This document shows positions 1 to 8,502 of a stretch of 64,000 nt of DNA, in pieces (the first letter of the stretch is position 1; each line of letters opens with the position of its first letter). Below the pieces are notes generated by a model, which was given only the letters and a program-made list of their open reading frames with translations, searched no databases and was not told where the DNA came from. The stretch lies in contig NZ_JAHUZG010000001.1 of the NCBI RefSeq assembly GCF_019218285.1, positions 434,001-498,000 of the forward strand, in the 5' to 3' direction. Source of the DNA: Antarctobacter sediminis (lineage in GTDB: Bacteria; Pseudomonadota; Alphaproteobacteria; Rhodobacterales; Rhodobacteraceae). The position numbers and the translations under genes are program-made.

Positions 1-485
1 ATGCGCAACACGCCGCGCACCAGCAGGCGAACCGCCGAAACGACGGGCGCAAACAGCCGCACGATCACTGCAATCGGTCCCGAAACCCGGGCCGCGGCGG
101 TTTCGGGATTGGTGATGGCATAGGTCTTGGGCAGGACTTCGGCGAAGATCAGCACCAGCAGTGTCATGAACAGCGTCGCCAGCGCAACGCCGCTTTCGCC
201 AAAGGCACGGGTGAACAGCGCCGTGGCCAGCGAGGTGGCAAGGATGTTCACAAGGTTGTTGCCCAACAGGACCGAACCGATCAGCCGTTCATTGTCCTCG
301 GTGATCTTCAGCGCGCGTTCCGCCCCGCGCGATCCCTTGTCCGTTGCGGCCCGCAGTTTGCCGCGGGATGCGGCAGTGAGGGCCGTTTCCGACCCCGAGA
401 AAAAGGCCGAGAGCATGATAAGACCAAGGATCGAGGCGGAGGTGATCCAGAAGGCAGCGTCGAATGTTTCGGTCGGGGCGTCCAT
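1..485 (-). CDS. CNNM/DUF21 (HlyC/CorC-type) membrane protein, 3' end cut by window
   Basis: The reading frame starts at the ATG at 485 and stays open to base 1, giving the first 161 residues; the C-terminus lies outside the window. Visible are an N-terminal membrane segment (about residues 12-32) containing LSAFFSGSETAL, then a GNNLVNILATSLAT stretch, a second and third hydrophobic segment, and the EVLPKTYA motif. These are the signatures of the DUF21/CNNM transmembrane domain of the HlyC/CorC family. Family members normally carry a CBS pair and a CorC_HlyC domain after this part, which cannot be checked here. Members have been linked to magnesium or cobalt efflux; the old name hemolysin is not informative. 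It is followed upstream on the same strand, after 100 bases, by xerD. Confidence 0.88.
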   Translation of the reverse strand, partial: MDAPTETFDAAFWITSASILGLIMLSAFFSGSETALTAASRGKLRAATDKGSRGAERALKITEDNERLIGSVLLGNNLVNILATSLATALFTRAFGESGVALATLFMTLLVLIFAEVLPKTYAITNPETAAARVSGPIAVIVRLFAPVVSAVRLLVRGVLR

Positions 486-585
486 GTGGGCAGTCCTTTG
501 GGTTTGGACCGGTTATGGGGGCGCGACCGTGGACGATCAAGGGGCGCGGGGGCGCATCTTGGGCGGTGCGGACCTATGGACGCAG

Positions 586-1515
586 TCAGTTGTCCTTGGC
601 CAGCGGGTGATGGTCCAGCACTAGGTCGCGCAACCGTTCTTCCAGCACATGTGTGTAGATTTCGGTGGTGGCGACATCGGCATGGCCAAGAAGGGTCTGG
701 ATCGCCCGCAGGTCGGCACCGTTGGCCAGCAGATGCGTCGCGAAGGCATGGCGCAGCGTATGTGGTGTGACCTTGTCCGGCGAGACGCCGGCCTCGACCG
801 CCAGTTCCTTGATCAGCATGTAAAAGGCATGGCGTGTCAGGTGCCCGGCCTTTCCACGCGAGGGGAACAGAAAGGCCGAGGCCGGTTTGCCCGCCGTGCG
901 CGCCGCGTCTTCCTGAGCTTCGCGGGCATCCAGCCATCCGGCCATGGCAAGCCGGGCCGGCGGAGAGAGCGGCACCATGCGTTCCTTGCCGCCCTTGCCG
1001 CGGATCAGCAGCATACGGGGATCACCGCGAGCAGCAGCCAGCGGCAGAGCGACCAGTTCGCTGACCCGCATTCCGGTGGCATACAGCAGTTGCATCAGGC
1101 AGGTGTTGCGGCTCCGGTCGTCGGGGGTACGGCCATGGTTCTCGGCGGCCTCCAGCAGGCGGTCGACCTCTTCGACGGTCAAGGTCTTGGGCAGGCGCTT
1201 GTCCCGCCCCGGACCTGAGATCTGCAAGGCTGGATTATCTCCGCGCATGCCTTCTTCGAAGGCAAATCTGTAAAGTTGTTTGACCGCCGATAACCGGCGG
1301 GCGCGGGTTGCCCGCGACAGGCCCTGCGCATCGCAGAAGACCAGATAGGATTCGATGTCTTCCTGGGTCGCATCGGCGAAATCGCGGTTCTTGCCGTCCA
1401 GCCAGTCCTGCACGTGGGCAAGATCGCGTTCATAGGCCGCCAGCGTATTGGCCGCAGCGCCCCGTTCGGCGGCCAGCGCCTCGAGGAACAGGGGCACCCA
1501 GCGCGCAGGCGTCAC
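586..1515 (-). CDS. xerD: Site-specific tyrosine recombinase XerD
   Basis: 309 residues, the usual length for XerC/XerD. The N-terminal core-binding SAM-like domain covers about residues 5-90 and the catalytic domain about 110-300. The full tyrosine recombinase set is present: R150 (in TGMRVSEL), K174 (in RGKGGKER), H252 and R255 (HTLRH), H278 (LLGH) and nucleophile Y287 (TEIYTH). XerD acts with XerC and FtsK at dif to resolve chromosome dimers. XerD rather than XerC is an inference from overall similarity. Its start overlaps the stop of the upstream exported protein by 4 bases, so the two are probably co-translated. No integrase-associated features (att site, phage genes) are near, which supports a housekeeping role. 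Confidence 0.92.
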   Translation of the reverse strand: MTPARWVPLFLEALAAERGAAANTLAAYERDLAHVQDWLDGKNRDFADATQEDIESYLVFCDAQGLSRATRARRLSAVKQLYRFAFEEGMRGDNPALQISGPGRDKRLPKTLTVEEVDRLLEAAENHGRTPDDRSRNTCLMQLLYATGMRVSELVALPLAAARGDPRMLLIRGKGGKERMVPLSPPARLAMAGWLDAREAQEDAARTAGKPASAFLFPSRGKAGHLTRHAFYMLIKELAVEAGVSPDKVTPHTLRHAFATHLLANGADLRAIQTLLGHADVATTEIYTHVLEERLRDLVLDHHPLAKDN

Positions 1516-2981
1516 CGACGTGCCCTTTCGGCGTCAAGGATGACCAGTTCCAGTGCCGCGCGGCGGGCAAGGTCTTCCAACCCGAGGCTGCGGAAGGCGG
1601 CAATGGCATCGGTCAGATCCTGACCGTTCCCGGCGGCACCGGAGTTGAACAGGACCATGGCGCGCAGAATGACCTCGCCCAATTTGCCTTCGGCGAGTTG
1701 CTCGCGCAGCGCGCGAGGCATGGCGGCACCGGAAAACCCGGCGGCAACGGCCTGGGCATGGGGCAGATCCGCCAGTTCCGCCGGGGCAAGCCCGCGTGCG
1801 ATGGCGGTCAGAAACACGGTTTCTGGCGTGTCGTCGGTCATTTCCAGCGCCAGCGCTTCGTAGGCGGGTGACAGGAATGCGGCGCGTCGGGCAATTGCGG
1901 CGGCGCGACGGTCCAGCCGGCTGCCAGCCAGCCGTTCACCATAGAGTTCGGCAAAGGGCACCAGCAAACGGCCCGAAGCCATCTGCGGCCAGACCTTTTG
2001 CAGCGCCTCTGCGACGGCACCGGGGGCCGCCCGGTTCAGCGCGCGTTCAAAATCCTGCAAGGCGTCGACCCGGTCCCAGACTCCGCCCGAGGCCGCGGGG
2101 CGGCGCAGGGTATAGATGCCCAGCAGGCGGTTGGCGGGCAGGCTGCCCGCGCGGGCCAGTCGCTCGGCGGCAAGGATCTGGTCGCGCCACCCGTTGTCGC
2201 CGTTCAGGTCAAGCACCGCGAAGGGAAGCGGCAGCGGGGCCGTGGGCAACGGTTCTCCGAGAGCTTCGAACAGGCGAAATTCCAACGGTGTCGGGCGCAC
2301 CGGCGGCAGCAGCGGCGTGTCGTCGGCAAGCTCCGGATCAAGGAACCTTATCAACAATTCGGCCCGGCGGCCCCGGATGTCCCCCAGCGTCTGCGCGGTT
2401 TGCAGTATCAACACCGCACGATTCCAATCACCGTCGCGGGCGGAACAAAAGACCTGCAACGAGAGGTCGTTACTCAGCCGCGGCTGCGCCGACAACGCCC
2501 GGCAGACCGGCGCGGATTGCCCCAGCAACAGCGCAAGATCCGCCCAGACGGCAAACAGATCCGGATCATCGACGCCGGTGATGTCCAGAAGGGCCAGCGC
2601 CTCTTCGACCAGTCCCTGTTCCTCGAGCCAGTTCAGTCGCGCGGTCAGGTGTGCAAGGTTGCGATCACCGGCGGGCGGATCGGCCTCGGCCAGCATCATG
2701 ACCCGCATATGCGCCCGCAGCGCCGGAACCGGTAGTTCCAGCGCCCGGATCAACCCCTCTAGCGTGGCCGGGTCCGACCCTTGCCAGAGGGTCGTCGGCA
2801 AACCGGTGGTGCCCGGTGACAGCAGGCCAGCCGCGCCCGGATTAGGTGCCCCCAAAGGGGCCGAGTCGACCCTTGGCGGGGTCACATTGCTGGCAACGGG
2901 CGCGTCCTGCGCCGATGCGGCCAAGCCGAGCCCAAGCCCGGCGCACACGGTCAGTAAGGCAGGCAGGCCGCGAAGCAGCAT
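1512..2981 (-). CDS. Exported helical-repeat protein of unknown function
   Basis: 489 residues from the ATG at 2981, chosen because it is followed directly by a clean signal peptide (MLLRGLPALL..., hydrophobic to about residue 25, Ala-Ser-Ala-Gln cleavage region) and lies one base after the stop of the upstream small membrane gene. The mature part begins with a Pro/Gly/Ala-rich low-complexity stretch (about 26-70), then consists of short amphipathic Leu/Ala-rich helices (for example LNWLEEQGLVEEALALL, DPDLFAVWADLALLLG) that look like degenerate TPR/Sel1-like repeats. It is likely periplasmic. No catalytic motif is recognisable. Gene order 49-residue membrane protein, this protein, xerD suggests one transcript. 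I do not recognise a named family. Confidence 0.75.
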   Translation of the reverse strand: MLLRGLPALLTVCAGLGLGLAASAQDAPVASNVTPPRVDSAPLGAPNPGAAGLLSPGTTGLPTTLWQGSDPATLEGLIRALELPVPALRAHMRVMMLAEADPPAGDRNLAHLTARLNWLEEQGLVEEALALLDITGVDDPDLFAVWADLALLLGQSAPVCRALSAQPRLSNDLSLQVFCSARDGDWNRAVLILQTAQTLGDIRGRRAELLIRFLDPELADDTPLLPPVRPTPLEFRLFEALGEPLPTAPLPLPFAVLDLNGDNGWRDQILAAERLARAGSLPANRLLGIYTLRRPAASGGVWDRVDALQDFERALNRAAPGAVAEALQKVWPQMASGRLLVPFAELYGERLAGSRLDRRAAAIARRAAFLSPAYEALALEMTDDTPETVFLTAIARGLAPAELADLPHAQAVAAGFSGAAMPRALREQLAEGKLGEVILRAMVLFNSGAAGNGQDLTDAIAAFRSLGLEDLARRAALELVILDAERARR

Positions 2982-2982
2982 C

Positions 2983-3132
2983 CTAGCTGTCTTCCAGTTG
3001 CACCGGCACGCGGCGCTCGGACTGGGGCGGGCTGAAATCGGCACCGAAGAAGGGGCCGACATAGGCATAGGCAATCAGCGCCAGCACCCCCAGCACCAGC
3101 AGATAGAATAGCCATTTGATCAATCGGCCCAT
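2983..3132 (-). CDS. Small single-pass membrane protein (49 residues)
   Basis: The frame starts at ATG 3132 and ends with TAG at 2983-2985, one base before the next gene. It encodes 49 residues: a short basic N-terminus (MGRLIK), one strongly hydrophobic helix at about residues 7-28, and a polar tail ending in a cluster of Arg, Glu and Asp. Topology by the positive-inside rule would put the N-terminus in the cytoplasm. Tight spacing to the exported helical-repeat protein suggests they work together or are at least co-transcribed. It is divergent from aroK, sharing a 95-base promoter region. Function unknown. Confidence 0.7.
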   Translation of the reverse strand: MGRLIKWLFYLLVLGVLALIAYAYVGPFFGADFSPPQSERRVPVQLEDS

Positions 3133-3227
3133 GTGAACACGCCCCTGCCTCGTCTTTTTTGAACTTATACCTAGCCTTTTTGTCGCGATCACGTCATTCA
3201 CGCAACAGGTTAAGCGATGGGCAAGGG

Positions 3228-3796
3228 ATGGCCGAGGGCACGGTTCACAAGGGTTTGATCCTGCACAAGACAATTGTCTTCGTGGGCATGATGGGTGCAG
3301 GCAAGACAGCGGTCGGACGGACGCTGGCAGCGCAGCTGGGCGTGATGTTTCGCGATTCGGATCACGAGATCGAAGAGGCGGCGAACATGAGCATCGCCGA
3401 GATTTTTGCCCGCGACGGGGAACCTTTTTTTCGACGCAAGGAAAGCCAGGTGATCGAACGCCTGCTGGAAGGCGAACCCGGTGTCTTGTCGACAGGGGGC
3501 GGGGCTTTTCTGTCGGCTGACAATCGCGAGATGATCTCGCGGATGGGGGTATCCATCTGGTTGGACGCGGATATCGACCTGTTGTGGGAGCGGGTGCGCC
3601 ACAAAGACACGCGCCCCTTGCTGCGTACGCCCGATCCCAAGGGAACGTTGACCCGCCTCTATGAAACGCGGGTGCCGGTCTATCGCAAGGCCGATGTGGC
3701 CGTGCCGTCAACGCCGGGCACATCGCTGGACCAGATGGCCCGCCGCGTGACCCAAGTGCTGATCGAAACGCGCCCGGACGTGTTGGAGAGACTGGA

Positions 3797-3800
<4 letters not shown>
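3228..3800 (+). CDS. aroK: Shikimate kinase
   Basis: 190 residues from the ATG at 3228. This start puts the P-loop (GMMGAGKT) at residues 20-27, as usual for the family; the frame is open further upstream, so a longer form cannot be excluded. It phosphorylates shikimate at the 3-hydroxyl with ATP in aromatic amino acid synthesis. Recognisable family features are FRDSDHEIE (shikimate-binding Asp), FFRRKESQ, the STGGGAF motif and RPLL in the lid region. The stop overlaps the aroB start in ATGA, so aroK and aroB are translationally coupled, the common alphaproteobacterial arrangement. Confidence 0.95.
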
Positions 3801-4909
<1,109 letters not shown>

Positions 4910-4913
4910 TCTG

Positions 4914-5975
4914 TCAGCGGCGGCTGCGCAAGACCATCAGTTCGCCGACGTTTTCCGAGGTGACGTAGCCCAGCACATGTCCCGCGGCATCTGTCGCGGC
5001 GACTGCGGGGGCCTGTTGCAAGGCGTCCAGCGCCTGCGACAGCGGCGCAGCAAGCGGTAGGGTCGGCACGTCCTCCATCACCTCACCGACGGGGTGGCTA
5101 TTGAGCCCCTCGGCCATTGCCTTGAACAGCGCCTGCCGGGTGAGGAAACCGGCCAGCCGCCCGTCTTCGTGCAGGACGGGAAACTCGTGCTGGGTTGTCC
5201 GGATGAGGGTCTGCCCAGCCACATGCATCGGATCGGCAGGGGACAGGCTTTCGAAACTTGTGATCACCGCATCCCGCAGGTGCAATCCGTCGGCAAGGTC
5301 GCGGCTTTCCACGTCGCGGGCCTCGGCCTGGGCGGCGACAAAGACAAACAGGGCGATCAGCAACAGGATCAGGTTGCCGCTGGTCAGGCCGAAAAATCCA
5401 AAAAGAAAGGCAACGATCTGTCCCGCGCTGGCTGCGATCCGGGTGGCGCGCACACGATTTGTGCTCATGGACAGGAGCGCTCGCAGGACCCGCCCTCCGT
5501 CCATGGGGAAGGCCGGGATCAGGTTAAAGACCGCAAGGAACAGGTTGACCGCCGCAAGCCGGCCCATGAAGTCCTGCGGGTTGGTCGGGTCGGAAAGGGC
5601 CTCGATTTCGGTCGAAGCGCCAAAGGCAATCAACCCGGCCCAGATCAACACGTTTACTGCAGGGCCGGCAAGCGCGACGGCGATTTCATGCACGGGGTTT
5701 TCCGGCATTCGTTCCATCCGCGCCATGCCGCCGATGGGCAGCAGGGTGATGTCCGGCGTCTTGATCCCGTAGCGGCGCGCCATCAGGGCGTGGCCGTATT
5801 CATGCGCGACGACACATCCAAACAGCGCCAGAACGAACAGCGTATTGTCCAGCGCCGCAGCCGGGCCGCTTTCGGCCCAAGCGGCTGCCGCAACCCATGC
5901 CAGCAACAGGAAAAAGGTGGCATGGACACGCAGTTCGGACCCCAGAAGGTGGCCAAGGCGAAAGGTCCAGGTCAT
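4914..5975 (-). CDS. Site-2-type M50 metalloprotease with two CBS domains
   Basis: 353 residues from ATG 5975 (MTWTFRLGHLLGSEL...); an ATG 5 bases upstream runs into a stop at once. The N-terminal half is multi-pass: the zinc motif HEYGH is at residues 58-62 inside a membrane helix, and the second metal motif is in PAFPMDGGRVLRALL. About residues 225-350 form two CBS domains, which in relatives bind adenine nucleotides and may gate the protease. This is the SpoIVFB-like branch of intramembrane proteases, different from the PDZ-containing RseP at 23677. The substrate is unknown. It lies downstream of ssb on the same strand, but a strong terminator separates them. Confidence 0.88.
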   Translation of the reverse strand: MTWTFRLGHLLGSELRVHATFFLLLAWVAAAAWAESGPAAALDNTLFVLALFGCVVAHEYGHALMARRYGIKTPDITLLPIGGMARMERMPENPVHEIAVALAGPAVNVLIWAGLIAFGASTEIEALSDPTNPQDFMGRLAAVNLFLAVFNLIPAFPMDGGRVLRALLSMSTNRVRATRIAASAGQIVAFLFGFFGLTSGNLILLLIALFVFVAAQAEARDVESRDLADGLHLRDAVITSFESLSPADPMHVAGQTLIRTTQHEFPVLHEDGRLAGFLTRQALFKAMAEGLNSHPVGEVMEDVPTLPLAAPLSQALDALQQAPAVAATDAAGHVLGYVTSENVGELMVLRSRR

Positions 5976-6060
5976 GACATCTCCTGTCGGACAAACGTGC
6001 TGGCACAGAGATAGGGGGCCAATCCGGACCGCGCCAGCCGCAACACGGCCCGCTGCGACA

Positions 6061-6091
6061 GAAAACCCCCGGCGGGAGGAACCGCCGGGGG
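6061..6091 (-). terminator. Intrinsic terminator of ssb
   Basis: A 10-base GC stem (6066-6075 with 6082-6091) and 6-base loop, followed on the minus strand by TTTT. It sits just beyond the ssb stop and before the M50 protease gene. Confidence 0.85.
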
Positions 6092-6117
6092 CTGTCATGC
6101 TGATCTGGTTGTGTGGC

Positions 6118-6654
6118 CTAGAACGGGATTTCGTCGTCGATGTCACGGGCCGGGGCACGCGAGGGGCCCGAGCCGCCACCCGAACCGCCGCCATAGCCCG
6201 GATCGTCATAGCCGCCGCGGTCATCGTAACCGCCACCGCCGCCACCACCACCATAGCCGCCGCCCGAACCGCCGCCGTAGCTGCCGCCACCGCCGCCGCC
6301 TTCGCGACCGTCCAACATCTGCAACGACCCGCCAAAGCCCTGGATCACGACTTCGGTCGAATACCGGTCCTGACCGTTCTGATCCTGCCATTTGCGGGTC
6401 TGAAGCTGACCCTCGATGTAAACCTTCGAACCTTTGCGCAGGTACTGTTCACAGACCCGCACCAGCCCTTCCTGGAAAATTGCCACTGAATGCCATTCGG
6501 TGCGTTCGCGGCGTTCGCCGGTGTTGCGGTCCTTCCAGTTCTCCGAGGTCGCAATCCGCAGGTTGCAGACCTTTCCGCCGTTCTGGAACGTCCGCACCTC
6601 GGGGTCGCGCCCGAGATTCCCGATCAGAATGACCTTGTTGACGGAACCTGCCAT
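6118..6654 (-). CDS. ssb: Single-stranded DNA-binding protein
   Basis: 178 residues. The OB-fold domain spans about residues 1-112 (begins [31 protein letters not shown] and [16 protein letters not shown] are typical). A long Gly-rich flexible linker with runs of GGG and GGY follows (about 118-165), and the acidic tip ends DIDDEIPF, the conserved SSB-Ct peptide that docks RecO, PriA, ExoI and others. It protects single-stranded DNA in replication and repair. No canonical alphaproteobacterial LexA box (GTTC-N7-GTTC) is seen in its leader, but a perfect inverted repeat lies at 6699-6726. It is divergent from the lytic transglycosylase. Confidence 0.97.
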   Translation of the reverse strand: MAGSVNKVILIGNLGRDPEVRTFQNGGKVCNLRIATSENWKDRNTGERRERTEWHSVAIFQEGLVRVCEQYLRKGSKVYIEGQLQTRKWQDQNGQDRYSTEVVIQGFGGSLQMLDGREGGGGGGSYGGGSGGGYGGGGGGGGYDDRGGYDDPGYGGGSGGGSGPSRAPARDIDDEIPF

Positions 6655-6698
6655 GTCTTTTCCCTTCGAATCTCATCGGCGTGTGTTCGCCGACCCTA

Positions 6699-6726
6699 CA
6701 CCTTTCGGGGAACCAACCGAAAGGTG
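6699..6726. promoter_or_regulatory. Perfect 10-bp inverted repeat between ssb and the lytic transglycosylase gene
   Basis: CACCTTTCGG at 6699-6708 and its exact reverse complement at 6717-6726, with an 8-base spacer. It lies 45 bases upstream of the ssb ATG and 75 bases upstream of the divergent gene. No T-run follows on either side, so an operator or an RNA hairpin in a leader is more likely than a terminator. The binding protein is unknown. Confidence 0.5.
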
Positions 6727-6801
6727 CGCCCCGGCGGCACTGGCGAAAATGTCCAAAATGCGTATAGTCCTGCCTGACGATTTGATCAGGGGGATAGTTT
6801 T

Positions 6802-7413
6802 ATGGTGCGAGGGGGAATTCGCACGGCCGGAATTTGTCTGGTCATCGGACTGGTTGCCGGGACAGCAACCGCCGAGGTTCTGTCGACCAAGAACCGGTCA
6901 CATATCTTTTCCAGCCAGACCAAGGTTCTGGATAACCGGGCGGCCCAGCAATACAAAAGCTCGATCCGCCTGCAACCGCCCAAGGTGGTGACACCGACCA
7001 AATGGGGCCCGGCCACCGATGGTGCGCTTCCCGTCTACCGAGGCGGCTATAATGGTGAATATGCCGAAATGGCGCGGGTCGCCGCCCGCAAACATGGCAT
7101 TCCTGAGGACCTGTTCCTGCGCCTTGTGAATCAGGAATCGCGGTTCAACCCCAAGGCCAAGTCCCACAAAGGGGCGATCGGGCTGGCACAGTTGATGCCG
7201 GATACGGCGCGTTTGTTGGGGGTTGATCCGCATGATCCGCGTCAAAACCTCGATGGTGGCGCGCGCTATCTCAAGCAGCAGTATCAGAAGTTCGGAAGCT
7301 GGCGGCTGGCTCTTGCCGCCTATAACGCCGGGCCGGGGGCTGTGCTGAAACATGGCGGCGTGCCGCCATACCGTGAGACACGCAATTACGTGAAAAAGAT
7401 CATGGGCGGTTAA
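6802..7413 (+). CDS. Periplasmic lytic transglycosylase, SLT domain
   Basis: 203 residues. Residues 1-24 form a signal peptide ending ATA. The C-terminal SLT/lysozyme-like domain (about 85-200) shows the catalytic Glu in [14 protein letters not shown], then the motifs [29 protein letters not shown] and [14 protein letters not shown]. This set is diagnostic for family 1 lytic transglycosylases, which cleave peptidoglycan to 1,6-anhydro-MurNAc products. It is short compared with Slt70 and resembles small stand-alone SLT proteins of Rhodobacteraceae. A weak hairpin (AAGCCGG/CCGGCTT) follows the stop. Confidence 0.93.
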   Translation: MVRGGIRTAGICLVIGLVAGTATAEVLSTKNRSHIFSSQTKVLDNRAAQQYKSSIRLQPPKVVTPTKWGPATDGALPVYRGGYNGEYAEMARVAARKHGIPEDLFLRLVNQESRFNPKAKSHKGAIGLAQLMPDTARLLGVDPHDPRQNLDGGARYLKQQYQKFGSWRLALAAYNAGPGAVLKHGGVPPYRETRNYVKKIMGG

Positions 7414-7500
7414 GCCGGAGTTCCGATCCGGCTTAAACCTTGGTTATGCCTTTGCTGTCAGACTGTTCCGGGAAATCGCTAGGAAAGGCGGATCGGCGGG

Positions 7501-8457
7501 ATGGTTGGTCATTTGCTCTGTTGGATTCGGTGCATCCTGTGCACCGGTTGGCTGATGGCGGGGGGGCTGTATCTGTGGGGCGCGGCACCGGTGGCCGCAC
7601 AAAGCTGTCAGGTGCCTCCGGATCTCATGGGCGTTGCACGGACGCTGGCGGCGCTGCCGCGTGACGCGACCGTATTGCCGCCGGCAATGGTCAACCGCCT
7701 GGCCGCGCAGATGGAATCCGTTTCTGAAACCGCCATCATTCGCGCGTTGAGCGGGGCGGGCATCGACAGCGTTGTGGCCATCGCGGTCGACCTACTGGCC
7801 GAGGCAGAGCGTCTTGCAAACGGGGCGGATTACAACCCGGCGCGGCTTGCCTCCCTGTTGCGCGATCTCGACCAGCAAAGCAGACTGGCCTGTGTCGACA
7901 GCGGTAAATCCGTCTTTCAACGGCTTCAAAGCGGGCGTGACGGCGGGTTCTTTGTTGAAAAAGGATCTTCCTGGTCGGAACTGGAAAAACGCGCGCAAGA
8001 AGACAAGCTCTTTGCCGCAGGCGCAGTGGTGATCGCCATGGTCGGGTTCATCTCGGTTCTGGTGCTGATCGACACCGGCTATCGCTGGATCATGGCCCTG
8101 CTGTACAATCGCAAGGCCTGCCGGATTCCGGCGGATCTGTGGATCAATGACCGGGTTCTGGATGGGCTGATCGTCACCCTTGGCAAAGGCGGGTGCCGCT
8201 TTCATCCGCTCAATGCGCCCGCCTTTGATGAGGTCTTGTCCGATTTGCGTGGCGGACAGGCACGAATTCAGGTCGAAGAGCTGGAGCTTGGCGTCGCCTG
8301 CAGCAGCATCCATGAAACCGTGGTCGATTTCCGGTTCGACAAGCCGCTGACCATCAAGGCGCAGCGTGAAATCCTCGAATATTCGACGATCTCGCCATAT
8401 TACATCCGCAAGACCCGCGATGGCGGAGAAGCGGCGACAGCGCATTTGTTGCAGTGA
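7501..8457 (+). CDS. Exported/membrane protein with possible C-terminal PilZ-like domain
   Basis: 318 residues. An N-terminal signal sequence runs to about residue 34 (VAAQ/SC). A helical extracytoplasmic region follows (about 36-165), with cysteines near 36 and 131 that could pair. One membrane helix lies at about 170-192. The cytoplasmic C-terminal part begins with NRKACRIPADLWI and contains LGKGGCRFHPL. This resembles the start (basic RxxxR-like segment) and the D/NxSxxG-like turn of PilZ domains, but the canonical residues are not intact, so c-di-GMP binding is only a guess. It lies 87 bases after the lytic transglycosylase on the same strand and is closed by a terminator. Confidence 0.7.
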   Translation: MVGHLLCWIRCILCTGWLMAGGLYLWGAAPVAAQSCQVPPDLMGVARTLAALPRDATVLPPAMVNRLAAQMESVSETAIIRALSGAGIDSVVAIAVDLLAEAERLANGADYNPARLASLLRDLDQQSRLACVDSGKSVFQRLQSGRDGGFFVEKGSSWSELEKRAQEDKLFAAGAVVIAMVGFISVLVLIDTGYRWIMALLYNRKACRIPADLWINDRVLDGLIVTLGKGGCRFHPLNAPAFDEVLSDLRGGQARIQVEELELGVACSSIHETVVDFRFDKPLTIKAQREILEYSTISPYYIRKTRDGGEAATAHLLQ

Positions 8458-8462
8458 CCGGA

Positions 8463-8497
8463 AAAATGGCCCAGGCATCCGCTGCCCGGGCCATTTT
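8463..8497. terminator. Bidirectional intrinsic terminator between convergent genes
   Basis: AAAATGGCCC at 8463-8472 pairs perfectly with GGGCCATTTT at 8488-8497. The A/T ends give U-runs on both transcripts. It separates the rightward membrane protein from the leftward ABC ATPase gene. Confidence 0.85.
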
Positions 8498-8502
8498 CGC
8501 AC

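Noticed and set aside
586-1515. Phage or integrative-element integrase
   Set aside because: Length, motif set and core-gene context fit XerD; no att repeats or mobile genes are near, and the tRNA genes lie over 50 kb away.
6655-6801. LexA (SOS) box upstream of ssb
   Set aside because: A GTTC is present at about 6684 but has no second half at the required 7-base spacing.
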